The notes under the pieces are model-generated. The model was not told the DNA's origin. It made no database searches and saw only the letters and a program-made list of their open reading frames with translations. The position numbers and the translations under genes were made by a program. DNA of 5,716 nucleotides, from NCBI GenBank assembly GCA_018609785.1, contig JAHEOE010000100.1, positions 1-5,716 on the forward strand, in the 5' to 3' direction. This stretch comes from Minisyncoccota bacterium. Lineage in GTDB: Bacteria; Patescibacteriota; Minisyncoccia; SW-4-49-11. Shown in pieces: positions 1-4,134 of this stretch; the first letter of the stretch is position 1, and every line of letters begins with the position of its first letter.

Positions 1-158
1 AGAGATAACATTTTTGTTTTGCCCGCAAACTGATAACGAAAGCGCCAGCCCTTAGAGCCATTGATATCAACCAACAGAGATAAGCCACCGCCATCCGCCA
101 GTGTATATGCCTTTTCCTTTGATTTAGCACGCTTAATTGCCATGTCTGTCAGCTTCAT
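1..158 (-). CDS. int: P4-type tyrosine integrase, N-terminal fragment (runs off the left edge)
   Basis: The reverse strand reads from an ATG at 158-156 without a stop to the window edge, giving 52 residues starting MKLTDMAIKRAKSKEKAYTL. The run LADGGGLSLLV, followed by GSKGWRFRYQFAGK, is typical of the N-terminal arm-binding domain (DUF4102 type) of P4-like integrases of genomic islands and satellites. A GGTGG ribosome binding site lies about 4 nt upstream of the ATG. The catalytic C-terminal domain (R, H, R, Y residues) is outside the window and cannot be checked. The family catalyses site-specific recombination between attP and a tRNA-linked attB. The gene reads away from the candidate att core at 333-348, the usual order in P4-like islands where int follows the tRNA 3' end in the same direction. 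Several arm-type sites lie in its leader, so autoregulation by Int is plausible. Confidence 0.93.
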   Translation of the reverse strand, partial: MKLTDMAIKRAKSKEKAYTLADGGGLSLLVDINGSKGWRFRYQFAGKTKMLS

Positions 159-169
159 AAACCACCATA

Positions 170-230
170 TTGTATAGCCGGGATTGAATAGAAAATTTCT
201 ATACAAAAAACTATACAACAAATTGTATAG
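170..230. promoter_or_regulatory. int-proximal cluster of CTATACAA/TTGTATAG sites (candidate integrase arm sites)
   Basis: An 8-bp motif occurs five times: TTGTATAG at 170-177, TTGAATAG (one mismatch) at 184-191, CTATACAA at 199-206 and 211-218, and TTGTATAG at 223-230. The last two face each other as CTATACAA-N4-TTGTATAG, a perfect 20-bp inverted repeat. The copies at 199, 211 and 223 are spaced by exactly 12 bp. The cluster sits between the int start and the att core and recurs on the other side of the core. This is the layout expected for arm-type sites of a tyrosine integrase, although excisionase or repressor binding is also possible. The region also covers the likely int promoter, but I could not pick a convincing -35/-10 pair. 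Confidence 0.65.
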
Positions 231-299
231 ATTCCAAAAGACGGCGGTAGACCTCAGAAGACAGTGATTTTGCTGTAGGGCTTGATTTTAGTGGGGTTT

Positions 300-316
300 G
301 GAGACTTCAGGAGACG
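300..316. repeat. Heptamer doublet GGAGACT/GGAGACG, period 10
   Basis: GGAGACT (300-306) and GGAGACG (310-316) are direct repeats separated by TCA, matching 6 of 7. A weaker AGAC pair with the same 10-bp period lies just upstream (249-252 and 259-262). Both are between the int-proximal arm cluster and the att core, so they may belong to the recombination region. They also have the geometry of the doublets elsewhere in the window. Confidence 0.5.
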
Positions 317-332
317 TTCAGAGAGGTTTGTT

Positions 333-348
333 TGGAGCGGGCGAAGGG
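333..348 (-). other. attP: Candidate attP core identical to the 3' end of tRNA-Gly(CCC)
   Basis: The reverse strand carries CCCTTCGCCCGCTCCA. From memory this equals the last 16 nt, including CCA, of enterobacterial tRNA-Gly(CCC) (glyU): part of the T arm, the acceptor strand and CCA. The sequence upstream on the same strand (positions 349 and above) does not continue into the TTCGA T-loop, so no tRNA gene is formed here. The core lies 175 bp from the int start codon, with int downstream in tRNA orientation. Candidate arm sites flank it at 170-230 and 409-438. P4-type integrases typically use tRNA 3' ends, and glyU is a known island insertion site in E. coli. The unrestored tRNA suggests attP of a circular form, not attL. 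Confidence 0.8.
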
Positions 349-408
349 CTTAGAATATAGCGCATACTCAATTGATAAATAATAATTAAATAAATTCGAT
401 TTTAGATT

Positions 409-438
409 CTATACAGATTTCTATACAACATTGTATCG
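409..438. promoter_or_regulatory. Distal cluster of CTATACAA/TTGTATAG sites (second candidate arm)
   Basis: CTATACAG (409-416), CTATACAA (421-428) and TTGTATCG (431-438) repeat the motif and nearly the layout of 199-230. Both clusters have two direct copies 12 bp apart followed by one inverted copy. The stretch between the att core and this cluster (about 362-408) is strongly A+T rich, as attP arms often are. The symmetric placement around the core supports P and P' arms. The two outer copies here carry mismatches. No recognisable IHF site was found by eye. Confidence 0.6.
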
Positions 439-753
439 CGCTAGGGGCTTTTCTGCTTTCAGGCTGAAGATATCGCGGCGAACGTTCACGTTGCGAAAAT
501 ATCACCGCTACCATAATTTATTGCAGATAGTGAAACACCGACCAGACAGAGCCCTACCCGTAATCTCCCCGTGTTTTTCATGCCTCCGTTTAAAACGGAA
601 CCGTGATATCCCGATAATGGTTTCCCCCTATCCCACACACCGAACTACCCCAATAATATTGGGTCAGTTAAATGGCAGATTGCTGCCACTTTTAAAGTCG
701 GGATTCCTCACCTTTGAATTTCCCGATTTCAAATCCGACAATGCTAACTTTTA
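439..753. other. Gene-poor stretch with palindromes and one degenerate doublet
   Basis: I see no convincing gene in these 315 bases. They hold a 15-bp odd palindrome with TCCGTTT arms at 585-599, and another, CCCAATA-A-TATTGGG, at 649-663. A small hairpin TGGCAG-ATTG-CTGCCA is at 673-688. Pairing arms TCGGGA and TCCCGA lie near 698-726, close behind the 3' end of the leftward SSB-like gene. The latter could act as a weak terminator for that gene but lacks a clear T-tract. The pair CTACCCG-TAAT-CTCCCCG (554-571, 6 of 7 identical) has the same TAAT linker and 11-bp period as the array at 1177-1274. An open frame on the plus strand here has no ribosome binding site and no recognisable protein. 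Confidence 0.5.
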
Positions 754-758
754 CTAAC
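742..758. repeat. Heptamer doublet TGCTAAC/TACTAAC over the stop of the SSB-like gene
   Basis: TGCTAAC (742-748) and TACTAAC (752-758) are direct repeats with a 3-bp linker, period 10. Read on the reverse strand they are GTTAGTA and GTTAGCA, the same family as the doublets at 2668-2684 and 2803-2819. The repeat overlaps the stop codon of the leftward SSB-like gene. Confidence 0.6.
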
Positions 759-1035
759 AGGTGACTATCTGCGCCCCGGTCAGTTGATACCCGTTAAACC
801 ATTCATGCCGACCAGTAGCAACAATCCGGCTCCCTTTCTGGCAGGCCATCAGTTCCAGCGCGTTAATATCAAATGCCACCAGCTTCAGCGGATAGGGGCT
901 ACGGCGTTCGCTTTCTGCCTGAATGGTCATTGTTGCCATTACTTTACCGGTAGCCGTCTTAACCCGCTGAGGTGGTTTTGTGACAGTACCAGTGACTGTG
1001 GCTGTGATGGGTTTTGCTTTTCGATATGAGCGCAT
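754..1035 (-). CDS. Small OB-fold, single-stranded-DNA-binding-like protein
   Basis: This is a 93-residue protein. ITATVTGTVTKPP (about 10-22) followed by TATGKVMATMTIQAE (27-41), YPLKLVAFD (48-56), a short helix, then KGSRIVATGRHEWFNGYQLTG (67-87) reads as the strand order of a minimal SSB/OB fold. The KGSRIVATG turn and the aromatic EWFNGYQ strand are SSB-like. It has no disordered linker and no acidic C-terminal tip, so it is much shorter than E. coli SSB (about 178 residues) and unlikely to recruit SSB partners in the usual way. The ATG at 1035-1033 is preceded by AGGTGA at a good distance, which decides the start. It stands alone, with three palindromes in its leader and a gene-poor region behind it. 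A PriB-like or accessory replication role is an inference. It is distinct from the longer ssb at 3094-3534. Confidence 0.75.
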   Translation of the reverse strand: MRSYRKAKPITATVTGTVTKPPQRVKTATGKVMATMTIQAESERRSPYPLKLVAFDINALELMACQKGSRIVATGRHEWFNGYQLTGAQIVTC

Positions 1036-1091
1036 GGATCACCTGCTGGTTGCTGAAACTGCGGATAGTATAACTCATTGATAACGCTTGT

Positions 1092-1166
1092 TTCCGGTAT
1101 AAAGCCGGAATCACTTCTGCCATTGGTCACTGAATCAATGACCAACGATGATACGGGATAATCCCG
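1092..1166. promoter_or_regulatory. Row of three inverted repeats upstream of the SSB-like gene
   Basis: Three inverted repeats follow one another: TTCCGG-N7-CCGGAA (1092-1110), TTGGTCA-N9-TGACCAA (1123-1145), and CGGGAT-A-ATCCCG (1154-1166). They lie 57 to 131 bp upstream of the start of the SSB-like gene, in the position of a promoter or leader. They could be operators or a structured 5' leader. No protein can be assigned to them. Confidence 0.5.
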
Positions 1167-1176
1167 CATGTAAAAC

Positions 1177-1361
1177 CTTACCGTAATCTTACCGTTACCT
1201 CGCCCTAATCTCGCCCTTACCCCTCACCGCAATCTCACCGTTATATAGCTCTGACCCTTGTTGTAATCTTGTTGTGCCCCGAGGCCGTCACTTTGGGTAT
1301 ATGGAAAAACCTTACCGTAGCCTTACCGTTTGACCAATAATCATTAGGGTAACATTAGGGT
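1177..1361. repeat. Array I of heptamer doublets, 11-bp period
   Basis: Six pairs of direct heptamers, each perfect within the pair but mostly different between pairs, with a 4-bp linker. They are CTTACCG-TAAT-CTTACCG (1177-1194), CTCGCCC-TAAT-CTCGCCC (1199-1216), CTCACCG-CAAT-CTCACCG (1223-1240), CTTGTTG-TAAT-CTTGTTG (1257-1274), CTTACCG-TAGC-CTTACCG (1311-1328) and CATTAGGGT-AA-CATTAGGGT (1342-1361, nine bases repeated). The first four heptamers start at 1177, 1188, 1199 and 1210, an unbroken 11-bp phase. The geometry, 7+4+7, is that of boxes bound by head-to-tail dimers such as OmpR/PhoB-type regulators, or by repeat-binding excisionases. No such protein is encoded in the window, so the binder is unknown. 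Confidence 0.9.
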
Positions 1362-1755
1362 CATACTACACCTCAGCCTGGGTTATTGTTGAGCAACATG
1401 CTGATATCTATCCAGAGTGTGATTTAGCATTCTGGCGTGAGCCACCGATACCGGAGCCTCCTGTCCGGTCATTGTCCTGATACAGGCAGCGGATAGCGTG
1501 GCATAAGCTGGTGGTCTGTCCGGTGATTGTCCGGTACGCAGTAGCATACAGGCTATTCCGGTGCGTACCAGTCTGCGTACTTCACGCAGATACTGCCTTT
1601 TTGGTGGATACCTTAGCGGATACCTCGCGGCTGGATACCGAAACACGGAAAGCCAGTAATCGCGCCTGGCTGATCCATCTCCGGCAGCTGTTCGATGTCT
1701 GGTTTTATCAGGTTCCGATGTTAACATTTGTAAACGTCTGAGGGCTTTCCCCTGG
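1362..1755. other. Region without a supported gene, with further direct and inverted repeats
   Basis: Two doublets sit here. TGTCCGG-TCAT-TGTCCTG is at 1462-1479, and TGTCCGG-TGAT-TGTCCGG at 1517-1534; they are 55 bp apart and both have an 11-bp period. GGATACC occurs at 1606-1612, 1618-1624 and 1633-1639. GGTACGCA (1533-1540) faces TGCGTACC (1562-1569). TCTGCGT-ACTTC-ACGCAGA (1572-1590) is a 7-bp stem followed seven bases later by five Ts, so it is at most a weak plus-strand terminator. Open frames on both strands encode no recognisable protein. Two plus-strand frames (to a stop at 1478-1480 and to one at 1739-1741) have gene-like codon choice but no good start, so a decayed gene cannot be excluded. 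Confidence 0.45.
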
Positions 1756-1780
1756 CTGGCTTACTCATCGTTCCAGTGCT

Positions 1781-1887
1781 CTAACTATCACCCTTTCCGG
1801 CTATTGCGATAACCACAACGGCACAAAGCGCAAATCTGAGCTTTGCTTGTTTAACAGATAGTTAGATTGATATCAGCTTACTATCTG
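1781..1887. promoter_or_regulatory. Inverted repeats of the CTAACTATC/ACTATCTG type upstream of the RHH gene
   Basis: CTAACTATC (1781-1789) is matched by GATAGTTAG (1857-1865), and CAGATAGT (1855-1862) by ACTATCTG (1880-1887) 17 bp further on. The stretch also holds the pairing CAAAGC and GCTTTG near 1824-1845. These repeats precede the promoter region of the gene starting at 1952 and may extend its control region. Confidence 0.4.
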
Positions 1888-1890
1888 AAC

Positions 1891-1943
1891 TGTATAACAC
1901 TGTTATACACTGGTATAATATCCAGCATATACCAGTAAAAGGA
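1891..1943 (+). promoter_or_regulatory. Promoter, overlapping operators and ribosome binding site of the RHH gene
   Basis: A good -10 box, TATAAT (1914-1919), lies 33 bp before the ATG; the -35 hexamer 17 bp upstream (TGTATA, 1891-1896) is poor. A perfect 17-bp odd palindrome, GTATAACA-C-TGTTATAC (1892-1908), fills the space between them. A second inverted repeat, ACTGGTATA-N10-TATACCAGT (1909-1917 and 1928-1936), spans the -10 box and likely start point. All four half sites share a GTATA core. AGGA (1940-1943) lies eight bases before the start codon. A ribbon-helix-helix gene follows directly, so autorepression is the simplest reading, as is common in that family. Confidence 0.65.
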
Positions 1944-1951
1944 CTTTTAGC

Positions 1952-2371
1952 ATGAGCAATTCTAACCTTGTCGCATTTCGTCTCCCCGCAGAACTCCAAA
2001 CCGTGTTTAATGACGCTGTAGCGGCTTCCGGCAGCGATAAAACATCATGGATAGTCTCAGCCATTAACGAGAAGCTGAACCGTCCAGAGGGGAATCCTGA
2101 TGTCCGTATGCTGACGCTGGTGGAAAGACTGGAATCCGCCGCCGCTTCCCTGATTGCAGGTAAAGCCGATATTCCGCCTCACGCCTACAATGAACCGGCT
2201 ATCGTCGCTGTGGTCAATCAGGTGCTGTCTGAGGGGATCGATAACGGGCGTGTCATTGCTGAACGGATTAACGAGGCTGGCTATCAGACAAAGGCCGGTA
2301 AAGCGTGGGACAAGGATATCTATTCAGCATGGAAGCGGCACAAGGATATTGCCGGGAAGCTCAACGGTTAA
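1952..2371 (+). CDS. Ribbon-helix-helix regulator with a C-terminal recombinase-like helical module
   Basis: The protein has 139 residues. Residues 5-43 (NLVAFRLPAELQTVFNDAVA, then SDKTSWIVSAINEKL) fit a ribbon-helix-helix fold: a short strand with alternating side chains, helix A, a turn, then helix B. Residues about 84-130 (VNQVLSEGI, VIAERINEAGYQTKAGKAWD, IYSAWKRHK) resemble the 'IAE-LN-GY-TK-GK-W' segment of serine-recombinase domains and related small HTH proteins. Here it probably binds DNA or helps oligomerise; no catalytic domain is present. The start is supported by AGGA eight bases upstream. The gene is the only confident rightward one in the window, and palindromic operators cover its promoter. 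It is probably the element's own regulator, in place of the AlpA-type protein usual in P4-like elements. That role is inferred. Confidence 0.8.
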   Translation: MSNSNLVAFRLPAELQTVFNDAVAASGSDKTSWIVSAINEKLNRPEGNPDVRMLTLVERLESAAASLIAGKADIPPHAYNEPAIVAVVNQVLSEGIDNGRVIAERINEAGYQTKAGKAWDKDIYSAWKRHKDIAGKLNG

Positions 2372-2409
2372 TTACCTCTGTAGTTCTTGGCTTTTTAACT
2401 GCGCAGAAC

Positions 2410-2819
2410 CTTAGCAAATCTTAGCATTTTTTTGCGCACTCTGCCGAGTCTGATTCTCTTTAATCCCTTGTGTTACGTGGCTTGTGACAGGTTCGCATTC
2501 GGTTCGCACTTTGCGCAGAGTGGTTCGCAATTCGCAGTTTTGGGTTTCGTTTTGCACAGTTCAGTGCGCAATTTCTGGTGATAACCTTAAGTTTTCTGTA
2601 GTGGAGAACTGCGAATAGCATTACTTCAGGTTAGGGAATTACCTTATCAAACCTTATCATCCGGAACGTTAGCAAATGTTAGCATCTGTGCCGGGTCAGA
2701 AACGCCAGATAACGTTATCAATTGTTATCATTTTACCTAAGATTTCCAAAGATTCAGTCCCGATAAACCTTAAGAAAACTCAAGATTGCGACATCCGAAA
2801 ACGTTAGGATTTGTTAGGA
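2410..2819. repeat. Array II of heptamer doublets, mostly 10-bp period
   Basis: Perfect pairs: CTTAGCA-AAT-CTTAGCA (2410-2426), CTTATCA-AAC-CTTATCA (2643-2659), GTTAGCA-AAT-GTTAGCA (2668-2684), GTTATCA-ATT-GTTATCA (2714-2730) and GTTAGGA-TTT-GTTAGGA (2803-2819). Near-perfect (6 of 7): CTAAGAT-TTC-CAAAGAT (2737-2753) and CTTAAGA-AAA-CTCAAGA (2769-2785). One pair, GTTCGCA-TTCG-GTTCGCA (2491-2508), keeps the 11-bp period of array I. The linkers are A/T-rich in all but that pair, and the five perfect 10-bp-period pairs follow a loose [CG]TTANNA pattern. The array fills the space between the end of the rightward RHH gene and the end of the leftward ssb gene, so these are not simple promoter boxes of either. 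Confidence 0.9.
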
Positions 2820-2836
2820 TTTCCAGTGCTGTCGGT

Positions 2837-3038
2837 GGGACATTTCCGGCTGACGTGGGACATTGGGACACGTGGGACATTGCGCGGGACATGTTCCACA
2901 TTTCATGGGACACAAAACTCAGTGATTTTTTATGTAACCTGCTGAACTGGCTGTGAATGTCTGTCAGTGATGCGGTGGGACATGGGACACAAAATCAAAA
3001 ACGTGTACCTAGCCGCAGACCACGGCGCACAATGTCCC
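2837..3038. repeat. GGGACA repeat cluster downstream of ssb
   Basis: GGGACA occurs on the plus strand at 2837, 2857, 2865, 2874, 2886, 2907, 2977 and 2984 (first bases), often as GTGGGACA or GGGACATT. One reverse copy, TGTCCC, is at 3033-3038. GGGACATGTTCC (2886-2897) is a near-palindrome. Spacing is irregular (7 to 70 bp), unlike the doublet arrays. It may be a binding cluster for a replication or partition protein, or a structured transcript end behind ssb. Nothing in the window decides this. With array II it accounts for the gene-free stretch 2372-3093. Confidence 0.7.
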
Positions 3039-3093
3039 GTGTTGTAATTTCCGCTGGTAAGGACCCATTTTTTATTTTGCTCCCTCACATTCG

Positions 3094-3534
3094 TTAAAAC
3101 TCATCAAACGGTGGTGTCTGGTCTATATCTTCCGGCTGCTGATAAATATCCCATGCTGACGGCGGTGTCGGTTGCTGTCCGGGTTGTGGCGACTGGCTCT
3201 TTCTTCCGCTTTTCGGTCTGACCGTTTTGGCACTGATAACACTGTCCGCGACAACCTGATAACCCGTTTGTGTTCCGCCGTCCTGAGCCGTCCACTGGTT
3301 AATCTGCATAACTCCCGACACGCTAACCATATCGCCTTTTACATGCAGGGCTAACGCTTCCGCCTGTTTACCGAACGCAATCACACCCAGCCAGAAGGTG
3401 GCCTGTCCGTCTTGTGCGCTGTGGCACGGTAATGAGACAGCTAACCTTCCCATTGCCATACTCGCGCCGGTGTTGGTACTGCGCTCTGTCGGGTCTGCCA
3501 CTAACCGCCCGTATGCTGAAATATGTGCTGTCAT
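3094..3534 (-). CDS. ssb: Single-stranded DNA-binding protein (SSB family)
   Basis: The 146-residue protein starts MTAHISAYGRLVADPTE, a typical SSB first strand and loop. It continues with the OB-fold core FWLGVIAFGKQAEALALHVK (47-66) and VSVSGVMQINQWTAQDGG (70-87), where W81 matches the stacking tryptophan of E. coli SSB strand 4. Residues 104-128 form a Q/P/S-rich linker. The acidic tail ends PPFDEF, not the usual DDDIPF, so the partner-binding tip is present but altered: PF is followed by three more residues. The ATG at 3534-3532 has a GGGGGA ribosome binding site. The gene is last in the leftward set, 177 bp behind the small RHH gene, with a GTTAAGA/GTTAGGA doublet (3583-3599) upstream. 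It likely coats single-stranded DNA during replication of the element. Confidence 0.9.
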   Translation of the reverse strand: MTAHISAYGRLVADPTERSTNTGASMAMGRLAVSLPCHSAQDGQATFWLGVIAFGKQAEALALHVKGDMVSVSGVMQINQWTAQDGGTQTGYQVVADSVISAKTVRPKSGRKSQSPQPGQQPTPPSAWDIYQQPEDIDQTPPFDEF

Positions 3535-3582
3535 TCTTCCCCCGATAGTCCCGTTTTTATGGACTGGTAAAACTCAATTTTA

Positions 3583-3599
3583 GTTAAGATTTGTTAGGA
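3583..3599. repeat. Heptamer doublet GTTAAGA/GTTAGGA upstream of ssb
   Basis: GTTAAGA (3583-3589), TTT, GTTAGGA (3593-3599): period 10, 6 of 7 identical. The second half and linker repeat those of the pair at 2803-2819. It lies 49 to 65 bp before the ssb start, a place suited to control of ssb, although no clear -35/-10 pair was found. Confidence 0.65.
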
Positions 3600-3625
3600 T
3601 TTAATGTCTATATTTGTCGCTATTC

Positions 3626-3643
3626 AGCCCGCTTTCACGGGCT
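3626..3643. terminator. GC-rich hairpin between the small RHH gene and ssb
   Basis: AGCCCG-CTTTCA-CGGGCT forms a 6-bp stem with a 6-base loop. It lies in the intergenic gap downstream of the leftward RHH gene. On the reverse strand no T-tract follows; on the plus strand only TTCC follows. It may be a weak terminator or an RNA processing structure separating the upstream operon from ssb. Confidence 0.3.
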
Positions 3644-3658
3644 TTCCAGCATGTCCGA

Positions 3659-3717
3659 AAATCATCAAAGCTATACGCCTCGCGCGCGTGCGCGTACTGG
3701 TGTCTAAATCATCAAAG
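3659..3717. repeat. 12-bp direct repeat flanking an alternating CG stretch
   Basis: AAATCATCAAAG occurs at 3659-3670 and 3706-3717, offset by 47 bp; the second copy includes the stop codon of the RHH gene. Each copy is followed by a short stretch ending in ACGC. Between them, 3681-3696 is a 16-nt strictly alternating purine-pyrimidine run (CGCGCGCGTGCGCGTA). The repeat may be a relic of a short duplication of the gene's 3' end. Confidence 0.6.
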
Positions 3718-3903
3718 TTCACGCTCCAGCTTCTCAATGATAGCCTGTCTGACAAACTCTGCACGGTTGCCCCGCGTATACCTGCCGCGCTTAATGTGGC
3801 TATCTACCGCGTCAATGACAGACTGCTCACAGGTCACTATCAGGCGTGTTGTCGGTGTACCATTAAAGTAGCGGTTAGTCTGTTTCTTTGTGCTTTTCTG
3901 CAT
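3712..3903 (-). CDS. Small ribbon-helix-helix DNA-binding protein
   Basis: The 63-residue basic protein carries TTRLIVTCEQSVIDAVDSHI (18-37), a strand plus helix A, then RYTRGNRAEFVRQAIIEKLE (41-60). GNRAEFVRQAI is a classic second helix of Arc/MetJ/CopG-type ribbon-helix-helix proteins. A strong GGAGG ribosome binding site upstream of the ATG fixes the start. It follows the perC-like gene by only 18 bp and so belongs to the same transcript. It is probably a dimeric transcriptional regulator of the element; its operator is unknown. An antitoxin role is possible for such small proteins, but no toxin gene adjoins it. Confidence 0.75.
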   Translation of the reverse strand: MQKSTKKQTNRYFNGTPTTRLIVTCEQSVIDAVDSHIKRGRYTRGNRAEFVRQAIIEKLEREL

Positions 3904-3921
3904 GGTCTGCCTCCGTTATCA

Positions 3922-4134
3922 CTACAGGCGGTGACGGGCTTTGTATTCCCGCTTGCGCCGCGCTTTTGCTTCTGCCGGATTGCCTGCCAGAGTAAGGCAT
4001 CTTTCACGCTGTTCTATTGCGTAATTGCGTCTCTGTTCATCCTGACAGCGGTCGAACACCTCCAGCCACCGGCGCGCTCCTCTGTAATACAACCCAGCTT
4101 CCTCCAGTGCCTCCGCTTTAGAATCCTTTATCAC
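3922..4134 (-). CDS. PerC-family transcriptional activator-like protein
   Basis: The 70-residue protein contains KAEALEEAGLYYRGARRWLE (6-25), then VFDRC, and ERCL near residue 47. The pattern 'AE-LE-GLY-RAARRWLEV-D ... RR-CL' is the core of the PerC family, named for the plasmid regulator of enteropathogenic E. coli and found in many phages and islands. The C-terminus is Arg/Lys-rich. The start codon is GTG (4134-4132), overlapping the TGA of the finO-like gene in GTGA. A GAGGTGA ribosome binding site lies just upstream within finO, so translation is probably coupled. Family members alter host or virulence promoters (for example ler). Its target here is unknown. Confidence 0.8.
   Translation of the reverse strand: MIKDSKAEALEEAGLYYRGARRWLEVFDRCQDEQRRNYAIEQRERCLTLAGNPAEAKARRKREYKARHRL

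Noticed and set aside
333..348. A full tRNA gene at the att core
   Set aside because: Only the last 16 nt match tRNA-Gly(CCC); the T-loop and the rest of the cloverleaf are absent.
431..757. Plus-strand open frame of 108 codons
   Set aside because: It starts with TTG inside a candidate arm site, has no ribosome binding site, overlaps palindromes and gives no recognisable protein.
939..1169. Minus-strand open frame of 76 codons
   Set aside because: It has an AAGG-like site upstream, but it spans the three palindromes and overlaps the better supported SSB-like gene in another frame; not recognised.
1383..1741. Overlapping open frames on both strands (114 and 76 codons)
   Set aside because: They lie over the TGTCCGG and GGATACC repeats, show repeat-derived peptides such as RYPAARYPLRYPP, and have no ribosome binding site or known family. 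A decayed gene remains possible.
1177..2819. CRISPR array
   Set aside because: The repeats are only 7-9 bp, paired at 10-11 bp, differ between pairs and have no spacers; no cas gene is present.
3712..3903. Antitoxin of a toxin-antitoxin pair
   Set aside because: The RHH fold fits, but neither neighbour resembles a toxin.
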